DNA of 52,128 nucleotides, from assembly GCA_964531265.1 (NCBI GenBank), contig CAZHDW010000015.1, forward strand, positions 1 to 52,128, given 5' to 3'. Of the stretch, positions 8,220 through 16,650 are shown piece after piece. The translations under genes and the position numbers were made by a program. The notes under the pieces were generated by a model. The model worked only from the letters and a program-made list of their open reading frames with translations, was not told the DNA's origin and searched no databases. Each line of letters begins with the position of its first letter. Position 1 is the stretch's first letter. This DNA is from Hominenteromicrobium sp964531265. GTDB lineage: Bacteria; Bacillota; Clostridia; Oscillospirales; Acutalibacteraceae.

Positions 8220-8409
8220 ATAATCGCCGCCCATGTAGTTATTATAACCTTATTATATATTTTATACCCCGAACATGCAATAAGAATCGTGATTCGCAGC
8301 CGCTTTTTTCGGAAAAATGCGTCGAATATCAAAAAAAGTCAGCTTTTGTCGATTTATACAAATTGAAAAATACATGTAATTAAATTGTGTAAATTTTAGA
8401 TTCTTTTCC

Positions 8410-8438
8410 TTGACTTTCCTTTTCGAAGAGAGTATTAT
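8410..8438 (+). promoter_or_regulatory. Promoter for the sigma factor gene
   Basis: TTGACT at 8410-8415 and TATTAT at 8433-8438 are exactly 17 bases apart, about 30 bases before the start codon. Confidence 0.7.
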
Positions 8439-8468
8439 TACAGTACAGTAGTCATTTGGAGTGTTGTC

Positions 8469-9056
8469 ATGCAGAAAGCGGCGGAAACAGAATACGAAGC
8501 GCTGTCCGATGAGGACATAATAGGCCGATTTCAGGCGGGCAACAAAGAGATTTTCTCTGAGCTGGTGGCAAGGTGCATGCATCTTGTGCGTATCAAGGCG
8601 TGCAGCTTCCGTGAGATATTTTCGCTTGAGCGCGAGGATCTGTATCAGGAGGGCTTGCTTGGCCTTTATGATGCGGCTTGCTCGTATTCCGTCGGGGATG
8701 GACGGGCGTCCTTCGAAACCTACGCCGGAAAATGCATAAACAACAGGATAGTAAGTGCGGTGAGAAGAAGCGCAAGCCGAAAAAACGCTCCGCTCAACTA
8801 TGCTGTTTCCATAGATGAGATATCTGAACCGGATGAGCAGCCGGGTTCCGACCCACAGAGGCTTCTTGAAAGTCGGGAAGAGCTGGACGGTATGCTTGAA
8901 ACGGTATATACCTCTCTGTCGTCGCTTGAAAGAAGTGCTCTTTCACTGTACCTTGGTGGCCACAAACGCTCAGAGATACATGCTGAGCTGGGTATTTCCG
9001 TTAAAACGTTCGATAACGCTATGGCGCGTGTTCGCAGAAAGCTAAGACAAAAATGA
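8469..9056 (+). CDS. SigH-like sigma-70 family RNA polymerase sigma factor
   Basis: A 195-residue sigma factor. Region 2 (about 12-95) has the core-binding helix EDLYQEGLLGLYDAACSY and the promoter -10 recognition stretch SFETYAGKCINNRIVSAVR. A loop with APLNYAVSIDE follows, and region 4 is a C-terminal helix-turn-helix (RSEIHAELGISVKTFDNAMARVRRKL shortened here to its ends). The PLN...SIDE linker and short length resemble SigH/Spo0H, which controls early sporulation and competence genes in Bacilli and Clostridia. No anti-sigma gene is adjacent, which fits SigH better than an ECF sigma factor. The ATG at 8469 has TTGGAG 8 bases upstream. I leave the symbol blank because other SigH-like paralogues are common in Clostridia. 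Confidence 0.8.
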   Translation: MQKAAETEYEALSDEDIIGRFQAGNKEIFSELVARCMHLVRIKACSFREIFSLEREDLYQEGLLGLYDAACSYSVGDGRASFETYAGKCINNRIVSAVRRSASRKNAPLNYAVSIDEISEPDEQPGSDPQRLLESREELDGMLETVYTSLSSLERSALSLYLGGHKRSEIHAELGISVKTFDNAMARVRRKLRQK

Positions 9057-9067
9057 CCACGGTAGAT

Positions 9068-9093
9068 ATGCCCTGCCAATGGCATTGTTTTTT
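9068..9093 (+). terminator. Terminator after the sigma factor gene
   Basis: ATGCC at 9068-9072 pairs with GGCAT at 9081-9085 and is followed by TGTTTTTT. The stem is short but GC-rich and well placed. Confidence 0.6.
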
Positions 9094-9170
9094 CAATAAA
9101 GCGGTGAAAATCCGCATTAGGGCAAATTGTATAATTTATACTCTATAAATACCAAAGTGAGGTAAATCAA

Positions 9171-9449
9171 ATGTACGAAGACAAGACTCTCATCTGCAAA
9201 GAATGCGGCAAGGAATTCGTTTTTACTGCCGGAGAACAGGAATTTTACGCATCCAAGGGCTTTGAAAATGAGCCGCAGAGATGCAAGACCTGCCGTCAGA
9301 ACCGCAAGAACGCTGTAAAGCCCGAGCGTGAAATGTACACAGCAGTTTGCGCTGCATGCGGTAAGGAAGCAACAGTTCCCTTTAAGCCGCGCGAAGATCG
9401 CCCGGTTTATTGCAGTGAGTGCTTTGCAAATATGAAGGAAGCAAGATGA
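9171..9449 (+). CDS. Small double zinc-ribbon protein
   Basis: A 92-residue protein with four CxxC knuckles: CKEC near residue 9, CKTC near 42, CAAC near 62 and CSEC near 84. They form two zinc-ribbon units joined by a basic linker (RQNRKN). It matches the widespread zinc-ribbon (CxxC-x17-CxxC type) small proteins of Firmicutes, whose role is not established; zinc storage or RNA binding are guesses. A TATAAT near 9130 and a ribosome site (GTGAGG, 9 bases before the ATG) support expression, and a strong terminator follows. It is not co-oriented closely enough with its neighbours to suggest an operon. Confidence 0.85.
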   Translation: MYEDKTLICKECGKEFVFTAGEQEFYASKGFENEPQRCKTCRQNRKNAVKPEREMYTAVCAACGKEATVPFKPREDRPVYCSECFANMKEAR

Positions 9450-9455
9450 TTCTTG

Positions 9456-9489
9456 ACGTCCGGCTGAAAAGTCGGACGTTTTCTTTTTT
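9456..9489 (+). terminator. Terminator after the zinc-ribbon gene
   Basis: ACGTCCG at 9456-9462 pairs with CGGACGT at 9473-9479 around a GAAA-containing loop, followed by TTTCTTTTTT. Confidence 0.85.
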
Positions 9490-9500
9490 GCGTCGTTCTC

Positions 9501-9529
9501 TTGCCAAGAGTTGCGGCTGATTGTATAAT
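9501..9529 (+). promoter_or_regulatory. Promoter for trmK and the following genes
   Basis: TTGCCA at 9501-9506 and TATAAT at 9524-9529 with a 17-base spacer, about 60 bases before the trmK start. Confidence 0.65.
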
Positions 9530-9590
9530 AGTTCTTGTTCGGTTTGTTTTTACTGATAATTACTTTGCTTTGGGAGCTTTGAAGGATAGT

Positions 9591-10286
9591 ATGGATAGAT
9601 ACAGGGAGATACATTTGGATGTGCGCCTTGCAAAATGTGCTGAGCTTGTGCGCAACGGTGTCAGGGTGGCGGATATCGGTACGGATCACGGATATTTACC
9701 GATAGCGCTGTTAAAAAGTGGAAAAGCAGTGTCCGCAATTGCGGCTGATATCAATGAAGCGCCGCTTAAAAGTGCTGTGGATAATGCTGAAAAATACGGT
9801 GAAACGGAGAGAATGAGCTTCGTTCTGTCCGACGGATTGAATAAAATCGCAGGGGACAGTGCGGACGATATAATCATTGCCGGAATGGGTGGAGAACTCA
9901 TCCTGCGTATAATCGAGGATGCAGATTGGCTCTGTGACAGCAGCAAGCATCTTGTGTTGCAACCGATGACGACTGCCGCACAGCTTCGCTGCGGCCTTGC
10001 AAAACTCGGCTTTGCGATTGACCGTGAGGATGCCGTTTATGACGGCAGAAAGATATACTCGGTGCTCTCGGTTAGCTATACCGGCAACAGACGTGAGGAG
10101 CTTCCTGCACTTTATGTAAACATGGGAAGGATAGAGCCCGGCAGCGAGCATAGCCGTCGTTATGCTCAGAGCGTGCTGCATAACCTCGAGAACAAGCTTC
10201 GTGGGCTTGAACACAGGGGAGAAAATGCGGAGGAGCTGCGCTCGGTTATCAGTGAGATACGCCGTGTGTATTTGGAGGAAGCATGA
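9591..10286 (+). CDS. trmK: tRNA (adenine(22)-N1)-methyltransferase TrmK
   Basis: A 231-residue SAM-dependent methyltransferase that makes m1A at position 22 of tRNAs in Gram-positive bacteria. The SAM-binding motif I is VADIGTDHGYLPIAL, followed by AADINEAPLKSA and the catalytic-loop region IIAGMGGELI. The C-terminal third is a helical domain (EHSRRYAQSVLHNLENKLRGL begins it). The frame is open from 9501, but the ATG at 9591 has AAGGA 5 bases upstream and gives the usual family length. It overlaps the next gene by four bases (ATGA), which is the common trmK/Nif3-family pairing in Firmicutes. Confidence 0.93.
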   Translation: MDRYREIHLDVRLAKCAELVRNGVRVADIGTDHGYLPIALLKSGKAVSAIAADINEAPLKSAVDNAEKYGETERMSFVLSDGLNKIAGDSADDIIIAGMGGELILRIIEDADWLCDSSKHLVLQPMTTAAQLRCGLAKLGFAIDREDAVYDGRKIYSVLSVSYTGNRREELPALYVNMGRIEPGSEHSRRYAQSVLHNLENKLRGLEHRGENAEELRSVISEIRRVYLEEA

Positions 10287-11047
10287 AAATCAGATATATA
10301 TATGATGTGATAGACGGCTTTGCGCCGTTTTCGGAGTCCATGTCCTTTGACAATACGGGGATACTTGTAGGAGACCCGAATGCCGATGTGAAAACAGCGC
10401 TGATATGCCTTGATGTCACCGATGAGGTCATTAATGAGGCTGTATCCGTCGGCGCTGAGCTTATAATCAGTCACCATCCGATTATTTTTCATCCGCTGAA
10501 AAGCGTGCTTACGAATGACCGTGTATACAGGCTGATAAAAAACGGCTTATCGGTGATATCGGCGCATACAAATCTCGATAAAGCCTACCCCGGCGGTGTC
10601 AACGATGCTCTGACAAGAGCCTTGGGGCTTAGAAACGTTGAAGGAGTTATACCGGACGGAAACGGATATATCGGCTACATGGGTGAGCTTAGTGAGGAAA
10701 TGACCGCGGAGGAATTCGGCCTTCATGTAAAGGCGGCACTCGGCTTGTCGGTGCTGAAATATACGCCTTCTGACAGAAAAATTAAGCGCGTGTGCGTGGT
10801 TGGTGGCTCCGGCGGAGAGTATGCGTATGAGGCTGCAAAATGCGGTGCGGATGCATTTGTTACGGGAGAAGCGGCGCATCATGAAGCGATAGACGCTGCA
10901 CTGTACGGATATATAATATATGAAGCAGGGCACTATCATACGGAGATAGTGTATCGAGAGCAGCTCAAGGAGATGCTTGATGCTCGCTGCCCCGGCGTGA
11001 AATTTCTGGTTTCAAAACAGGAAAGGCCGCCGATGAATGTAATTTGA
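10283..11047 (+). CDS. Nif3-like dinuclear metal centre protein
   Basis: A 254-residue protein of the Nif3/YqfO family (GTP cyclohydrolase I type 2-like). The metal-binding motifs ISHHPIIFHP and SAHTNLD are in the N-terminal half, and TGEAAHHEAI near the C-terminus supplies the rest of the dinuclear site. Members form hexamers with a two-metal centre; the reaction is not settled, although annotations often call it a GTP cyclohydrolase. It is the short form and lacks the inserted PII-like domain found in Bacillus YqfO. Its start overlaps the trmK stop by four bases, so the two are translated as a pair. Confidence 0.92.
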   Translation: MKIRYIYDVIDGFAPFSESMSFDNTGILVGDPNADVKTALICLDVTDEVINEAVSVGAELIISHHPIIFHPLKSVLTNDRVYRLIKNGLSVISAHTNLDKAYPGGVNDALTRALGLRNVEGVIPDGNGYIGYMGELSEEMTAEEFGLHVKAALGLSVLKYTPSDRKIKRVCVVGGSGGEYAYEAAKCGADAFVTGEAAHHEAIDAALYGYIIYEAGHYHTEIVYREQLKEMLDARCPGVKFLVSKQERPPMNVI

Positions 11048-11069
11048 TAGGAAAGGTTAATGATATTAA

Positions 11070-12815
11070 ATGGCACTTGACGGTGTTTTTCTCAGACATT
11101 TGAAAAATGAGATAGGTGAAGCGCTGATAAACGCGAGGGTGGATAAGGTGTTCCAGCCCAACCGTGATGAGCTCATCATAGCTTTTCGTGGCTTTGATGC
11201 GGCACATAAGCTGCTGATCTCGGCGCGTGCCAACAGCGCACGAATAAATCTGACAAAGATCCCGGTGGAAAATCCGATGCAGCCGCCCATGCTTTGTATG
11301 CTTCTCAGAAAGAAGCTTCAGGGCGCAAAGCTCGTGGATATAATTCAGCCGGAGCTTGAAAGAGCACTGCTGTTCAAATTTGACAGTGTGAACGAGCTTG
11401 GTGACCATGTTGAGCTTACGCTTGCAGCGGAGATCATGGGGCGCTACAGCAATATCATTCTGGTGGACGAAAACGGAAAGATAATAGATGCCCTGAAACG
11501 CGTGGATGCCGAAATGTCATCCGAGCGTCTCGTTTTGCCGGGACTGCTCTACCGTCTGCCGCCGCCGCAGGATAAGCTCTCCATGCTTGAAAGTGATGTC
11601 GGAGAGGTTATGCGGAGAATTGATGAGCTTCCGAGGGATATGGAGCTTTCAAAAGCCCTGATGTCTGTTTTGCAGGGAATATCTCCGATAGCGGCCCGGG
11701 AGGTCGAGCACAATGCCGGACGTGGCAATACCGTATATGTAAAGCAGATGGATGAGAAGCTTCGTGAGCGTACGGAATTCTTTATTGACAGGCTCATTGG
11801 CATGGTAAGGCTCACGAGCGGAAATCCGTACATGGTGGTGGATCAGCAGAAGAAGCCCAAGGATTTTTCTTTCATGGATATCCATCAGTACAGCTGGACG
11901 ATGACCGTGTACAAAAAAGACAACTTCTCCGGTATGCTTGATGACTTTTACGCTGAGCGTGACCAGATAGAGCGCATGAGGGTAAAGAGCGCCGATCTGC
12001 TTCGCTTGCTCACCAATCACATGGACAGGCTCGGCAGAAAGATAGCCAATCAGACTGCGGAGCTACAGACATGTGCTCAGCGAGAGACCTACAGGATAAA
12101 GGGTGACCTTCTCAGTGCAAATATGTACGCTATTGAGAAGGGGTTGAAATCCGTTAAGCTGCAAAACTTCTATGATGAAGCCCTTGCAGAGCTTGAGATA
12201 GAACTGGATCCGGCACTTTCTCCGCAGCAGAATGCTCAGAGGTACTACAAAAATTACCGCAAGGCGAAGACAGCCGAGGAGAAGCTTACCGAGCAGATAG
12301 AAATTGCAAAAAGTGAGCTTGAGTATCTTGAGAGTGTTTTCGAATCGTTGGCGATAGCGGAAAACGAGAGAGACCTTAATGAGATACGCGCAGAGCTCAT
12401 GGATCAGGGCTATGTCCGCCGTCAGCGCGGCAAAAAGCCCCAGCGTCAGCAGGCGCTTTCCGCACCGATGAAGTTTACGACAAGTGACGGCTTTACGGTG
12501 CTTGTCGGCAGAAACAACAGACAGAATGACAAACTGACGATGAAGGATGCAAACAATAACGATATCTGGTTCCACACCAAGAATATCCCGGGCTCGCACA
12601 CCGTGCTTGTAACTGACGGAAAGCAGCCGACGGAAACGGCCATGGAGGAGGCGGCTGTTCTCGCAGCACGTTACAGCAGGGCGAAGGAGTCCTCGCAGGT
12701 ACCTGTGGATTACACTCAGATACGCCATGTATCAAAGCCGCAGGGCGCAAAGCCGGGCATGGTCATATATGTAAATTACAAAACTGTTTTTGTTGATCCC
12801 ACCAAGGATCAGTGA
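11070..12815 (+). CDS. rqcH: NFACT protein RqcH, ribosome quality control factor
   Basis: A 581-residue NFACT-family protein, formerly annotated as fibronectin-binding protein FbpA. RqcH binds stalled large ribosomal subunits and recruits tRNA-Ala to add C-terminal alanine tails that mark the nascent chain for degradation. The N-terminal NFACT-N domain (about 1-200) begins MALDGVFLRHLKNEI. Long coiled-coil helices follow (about 290-430), then the NFACT-R domain with VGRNNRQND and DIWFHTKNIPGSHTV. Domain order and length are normal. It starts 22 bases after the Nif3-like gene and ends at a terminator, so it is probably the last gene of the trmK unit. Confidence 0.94.
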   Translation: MALDGVFLRHLKNEIGEALINARVDKVFQPNRDELIIAFRGFDAAHKLLISARANSARINLTKIPVENPMQPPMLCMLLRKKLQGAKLVDIIQPELERALLFKFDSVNELGDHVELTLAAEIMGRYSNIILVDENGKIIDALKRVDAEMSSERLVLPGLLYRLPPPQDKLSMLESDVGEVMRRIDELPRDMELSKALMSVLQGISPIAAREVEHNAGRGNTVYVKQMDEKLRERTEFFIDRLIGMVRLTSGNPYMVVDQQKKPKDFSFMDIHQYSWTMTVYKKDNFSGMLDDFYAERDQIERMRVKSADLLRLLTNHMDRLGRKIANQTAELQTCAQRETYRIKGDLLSANMYAIEKGLKSVKLQNFYDEALAELEIELDPALSPQQNAQRYYKNYRKAKTAEEKLTEQIEIAKSELEYLESVFESLAIAENERDLNEIRAELMDQGYVRRQRGKKPQRQQALSAPMKFTTSDGFTVLVGRNNRQNDKLTMKDANNNDIWFHTKNIPGSHTVLVTDGKQPTETAMEEAAVLAARYSRAKESSQVPVDYTQIRHVSKPQGAKPGMVIYVNYKTVFVDPTKDQ

Positions 12816-12822
12816 TAAAGAG

Positions 12823-12861
12823 GGATTCGGGTCATATCGGCTGACACGAGTCCTTTTCTTT
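12823..12861 (+). terminator. Terminator after rqcH
   Basis: GGATTCGGGTCA at 12823-12834 pairs with TGACACGAGTCC at 12842-12853 with one mismatch and one wobble, followed by TTTTCTTT. Confidence 0.8.
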
Positions 12862-12905
12862 ATGCAAAAAGCATCATCTTCACAATAATTTCACCTGTGT
12901 CGGTC

Positions 12906-12934
12906 TTTCAAAATGAGTTTTTATGTGATATAAT
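12906..12934 (+). promoter_or_regulatory. Promoter for the ymfF-to-recN run
   Basis: TTTCAA at 12906-12911 and TATAAT at 12929-12934 are 17 bases apart. No terminator interrupts the genes from here to 23193, so this may be the main promoter of the whole run. Confidence 0.6.
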
Positions 12935-13002
12935 ACAATAAGGTTAGAATATTTATACAGATGTACTCACGGAAGACGACTTGAAAGGGCGGTTTTCTTT
13001 AG

Positions 13003-14277
13003 ATGTCGGATCATATAAATATCATTGACAGAGACGGCTTGCAGGCCTTTTGGCAGAGCACGCCTTATTTTAAAACAGCAAGAATATCGATGCGCTTTGC
13101 ACTGCCGCTGACTTCTTCGCGCGATGCCGCAGGCTGCGCAATGGTGTCGAACCTTCTCACACGTGTTACCCGCAGCTGCCCGGACTACACTGTGTTCGGC
13201 AGACGTCTGCAGGAGCTGTACGGCGCGTCAGTCAGCTCTGGACTGAGGAGGAGCGGCGATAACCAGATTCTTACCTTTGCGACCGGCAGTATAGCAAACA
13301 GGTATACCTTTAACGGAGAGGATATCCAAAGGGCAATGGCGGATATGCTTGAGGAGATAGTTTTCGAGCCGTTGCTTGCGGAGGACGGACTGTTCCCGGA
13401 GGATGGCTTTGAGCAGGAAAGACGTCAGCTTTTGGAGACGATAGATGCGGAATTTAACGAGAAGCGCTCCTACGCATTGAAAAGATGCAGAGGAATAATG
13501 CTCGAGGGAGATCCCAGCGGAATACCGCTGTACGGCAGCCGAGAGGATGTTGTGAATGTCACTCGGGAGGATGCCAAAAAAGCATGGGAAAATGCCATAA
13601 AGCACGGACAGGCCTTTCAGTTCACCATAGGCGATGGTGCTGACGGACGCTTTGCGGAAAGCTTTGCCGAAAGACTCGGCAGGCGCGACGTGTACGAATT
13701 CAGCACAAAGCCTCATGTGACCAGCGGCGAAGTGAAGCGTATAATGGAGGAAATGCCACTTGCGCAGTCAAAGCTTGTTCTGGGCTTCAGCGTTTCGGCC
13801 GGCAAGGAGGATTTTCTTGCAACGAAGTTGATGTCCGTTATACTTGGCGGAACACCAAGCTCAAAGCTCTTTTTGAATGTCAGAGAGAAGCAGAGCCTTT
13901 GCTATTATTGTATGGCGCGGCTTGAGGCGCAGAAAGGAATAATGCTTATCGACTGCGGAGTCGAGACCTCGAATCTCGAAAGGGCGGAGGAGGCAATACT
14001 TGCGGAGCTTTCCGCAATGCAGCGCGGTGAGATAACCGATGAAGAGATAGATAACACAAGGCTTGCAATGTTCAGCGCGTATATATCGGTCACGGATTCG
14101 GCATCCGGTATAGAAAACTGGTATCTGAGCGGTATGATCGATAATGAGATAGTTACTCCCGAAGAAAGAATAGAGCAGCTGAGACGAATTACAAGGGATG
14201 ATATCGTTGCGGCTGCGAAAAAGGTAAGGCTTGATACAGTGTACAGGCTAAAGGGGGTGAGCGCCGGTGAGCAGTAA
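13003..14277 (+). CDS. ymfF: M16-family peptidase-like protein YmfF (inactive partner)
   Basis: A 424-residue member of the M16 (pitrilysin-like) family, with two homologous halves of about 210 residues. The position where active members carry HxxEH reads without the His/Glu set (SNLLTRVTRSCPDY), so it is probably the non-catalytic partner. The C-terminal half has the typical LGGTPSSKLFLNVREKQSL motif with the Arg/Tyr substrate-binding residues. It overlaps the next gene, the HxxEH-bearing YmfH, by 11 bases, so the two are likely made together as a heterodimer. In Bacillus the corresponding ymfF/ymfH pair is also adjacent. The ribosome site (AAAGGG) is rather far from the ATG; no better start is seen. 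Confidence 0.88.
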   Translation: MSDHINIIDRDGLQAFWQSTPYFKTARISMRFALPLTSSRDAAGCAMVSNLLTRVTRSCPDYTVFGRRLQELYGASVSSGLRRSGDNQILTFATGSIANRYTFNGEDIQRAMADMLEEIVFEPLLAEDGLFPEDGFEQERRQLLETIDAEFNEKRSYALKRCRGIMLEGDPSGIPLYGSREDVVNVTREDAKKAWENAIKHGQAFQFTIGDGADGRFAESFAERLGRRDVYEFSTKPHVTSGEVKRIMEEMPLAQSKLVLGFSVSAGKEDFLATKLMSVILGGTPSSKLFLNVREKQSLCYYCMARLEAQKGIMLIDCGVETSNLERAEEAILAELSAMQRGEITDEEIDNTRLAMFSAYISVTDSASGIENWYLSGMIDNEIVTPEERIEQLRRITRDDIVAAAKKVRLDTVYRLKGVSAGEQ

Positions 14278-15556
14278 GATATTTGAGAGTAAATTGCTAG
14301 GCGAGAAATACCACAGGATAGAGCATTCATCCGGCTTGACGGTCTTCGTTTATCCGAAAGAGAATATTCGCAGTACATATGCGGTGTTTGGTACGAAATA
14401 CGGTGCGATAGACAGGTGCTTTAAGAGAACGGATGAGGGTGAGGTACAGGAAACTCCGGCAGGTATAGCTCATTTCCTGGAGCACAAGCTGTTTGACGGT
14501 GCCGACGGGGACGCTTCTGCTGAATTTGCAAAGATCGGTGCTTTTGCGAATGCGAGCACGTCCTTTGAAACGACAAAATATCTGTTTTCGTGCACTGAAA
14601 ACTACACGGAGGCGCTCGAAATACTCTTGAATTTCGTACAGTCGCCGTATTTTACGGAGGAGACGATACAAAAGGAGATAGGCATTATTTCTCAGGAGAT
14701 AAAGATGTACGAGGATAATCCGCATTGGCGCCTGATGAGAAACACATTCGGTGCGCTGTTCCAAAACCATCCTGTAAAGGAGAGCATTGCCGGTACGGTG
14801 GAGAGCATTTTGAAAATCACTCCACAGCATCTGTATCATTGCTATGAGACCTTTTACGATCTGAGCAATATGATACTCTGCATTGCGGGAAGCTGTACCG
14901 TCGACGAGGTACTGAGCGTTTGCGATAAGACCTTAAAGTGCAGTAACGGCATTACGGCGAAGCGGGTTTTCGAGAATGAGCCGGATGAGGTGGCGAGCAA
15001 AAGGGTGGAGGAAGCCTTGCAAGTGTCCATACCGATGTTCCAGCTCGGCTTTAAGGAGCGCATAAGAAGCGATTACCGTACCGAAAAAGAGTTTGCCGCT
15101 GCTGAGATCCTGCTTGAGATACTGGCATCCGACAGTTCGCCGCTTTACAGGCGTCTTCTTGATGCGAATCTCATAAACGAAGCTTCATTCAGCAATACGT
15201 ATTTTGAGTGCAACGGCTGTGCAACGGTGATATTCGGCGGAGAATCCAATGATCCGGATGCTGTGTGCGAGGAAATACGAAAGGAAATACGTAAAATAAA
15301 GCGTGAGGGCGTCAGCAACGAGGATGTACGCAGGGCAGCAAGATCGCTCTACGGCGCCAACATCTATGGACTGAATAATCCGGAGATGCTGGCAAATGCG
15401 GTAATGTCCATGGAATTCTCGGGACGCGAGATGTTCAGGTATATCGAGAGCTTCCGTGATATTACGGCGGATGACGCGAACGCGCGCATCGATGATATAT
15501 TCGATGAGGACAGAATGTCCGTTTCGATAGCTTGGCCTACAAATAAAAACAACTGA
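14267..15556 (+). CDS. ymfH: M16-family zinc metallopeptidase YmfH
   Basis: A 429-residue M16 peptidase. The zinc site is visible as HFLEH at 69-73 (inverted HxxEH motif), with the distal Glu expected in EIGIISQEIKMYEDN. A FRDITADDAN-type C-terminal helix closes the second half. M16 enzymes degrade short, unfolded peptides inside a clamshell formed by four homologous domains; here two come from YmfF and two from this protein. The substrate is unknown. It follows lgt's upstream neighbourhood with 26 bases to lgt, so the pair is co-transcribed with cell-envelope and housekeeping genes. Confidence 0.92.
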   Translation: MSSKIFESKLLGEKYHRIEHSSGLTVFVYPKENIRSTYAVFGTKYGAIDRCFKRTDEGEVQETPAGIAHFLEHKLFDGADGDASAEFAKIGAFANASTSFETTKYLFSCTENYTEALEILLNFVQSPYFTEETIQKEIGIISQEIKMYEDNPHWRLMRNTFGALFQNHPVKESIAGTVESILKITPQHLYHCYETFYDLSNMILCIAGSCTVDEVLSVCDKTLKCSNGITAKRVFENEPDEVASKRVEEALQVSIPMFQLGFKERIRSDYRTEKEFAAAEILLEILASDSSPLYRRLLDANLINEASFSNTYFECNGCATVIFGGESNDPDAVCEEIRKEIRKIKREGVSNEDVRRAARSLYGANIYGLNNPEMLANAVMSMEFSGREMFRYIESFRDITADDANARIDDIFDEDRMSVSIAWPTNKNN

Positions 15557-15582
15557 TCTTTTTGACAGAAAGGAATTAAGTC

Positions 15583-16650
15583 ATGACACATGAAGTTCAA
15601 TTTCCGGAGCTCGGAATAAACATACAGGTAGATCCTGTTGCGATAAGCATTGGCAGCTTTGATATATACTGGTACGGTATCCTGATAGGTGTCGGCTTCC
15701 TGCTGGCTGTTATATACGGCTTTTCATCCTGTAAGAAGATGAATATCAATAAAGATCACCTGACGGACGCAATCATCGCCGGTCTGGTGGGCGGCGTTAT
15801 CGGTGCACGTCTTTATTATGTGGCTTTCTATCCGGGAAGCAAGTACATTGATAATCCTCTTGAAATATTTGCGATACATGAGGGCGGACTTGGCATTTAT
15901 GGCGGAATTATCGGCGGTATGCTCTGCGGTGCTCTTGTGGCAAAATGGCGCAAGATGAATGTTTTTGCGGTAATGGACGTGGCTTCGCTTGGCTTCCTCA
16001 TCGGTCAGTGCATCGGACGCTGGGGCAACTTCGTCAATCAGGAGGCTTTTGGTTCGGCAACAACACTTCCGTGGGGTATGTATAGCGATGCAACTGCAGC
16101 GGAGGTTGTCGGTAATGTTCATCCCTGCTTCCTCTATGAGTCCCTGCTGTGCCTACTTGGATTTGTGGTGCTGCATCTTTTCACACGCTACATGCGTCGC
16201 TTTGACGGACAGACCTTCCTGCTCTATATTGTTTGGTACGGAACCTCCCGCTTCTTCATTGAGGGTCTTCGTACGGACAGCCTGCTTCTCCCGGGCATCG
16301 ATCTCCGTGTTTCACAGGTTTTGGCGGTAGCTTCCGTAATAGCAGCGGTGATCCTGCTTGTTCTCGGCGCTGTGTTTGAGAAGAAGCTCAAGCTCACCGG
16401 TTGCGGTGCACGCAAGGCAATGGAAAGAAACAATGTTTCTATTGTTGACGAGAATGCCATAAAGGTGGAGGACGGTGCGGAGAGCACACTGTTCAGCGGA
16501 ATGAGCACAAATGAGGTTGAGCAGCAGGTGGCGGTACGCACACGCAAGATAAAGCTTAACATTGAATCCGAGAATGATGAGGCGGATGAAAAAATTGCCT
16601 CTGAGGAGAACGAGGAAGGGGCAGAGGAAGAAAATGGCGATAATAATTGA
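15583..16650 (+). CDS. lgt: Prolipoprotein diacylglyceryl transferase Lgt
   Basis: A 355-residue integral membrane enzyme that transfers diacylglycerol from phosphatidylglycerol to the lipobox cysteine of prelipoproteins. The core (about 1-265) has seven hydrophobic segments, the HEGGLGIYGGIIGG motif and the Lgt signature GRWGNFVNQEAFG, followed by the late RFFIEGLRTDS. The last 75 or so residues are an unusual, very acidic tail (ENDEADEKIASEENEEGAEEE in part) that ordinary Lgt lacks. The folD start codon lies inside the end of this gene, 17 bases overlapping. The core assignment is certain; the tail has no known function. Confidence 0.95.
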   Translation: MTHEVQFPELGINIQVDPVAISIGSFDIYWYGILIGVGFLLAVIYGFSSCKKMNINKDHLTDAIIAGLVGGVIGARLYYVAFYPGSKYIDNPLEIFAIHEGGLGIYGGIIGGMLCGALVAKWRKMNVFAVMDVASLGFLIGQCIGRWGNFVNQEAFGSATTLPWGMYSDATAAEVVGNVHPCFLYESLLCLLGFVVLHLFTRYMRRFDGQTFLLYIVWYGTSRFFIEGLRTDSLLLPGIDLRVSQVLAVASVIAAVILLVLGAVFEKKLKLTGCGARKAMERNNVSIVDENAIKVEDGAESTLFSGMSTNEVEQQVAVRTRKIKLNIESENDEADEKIASEENEEGAEEENGDNN

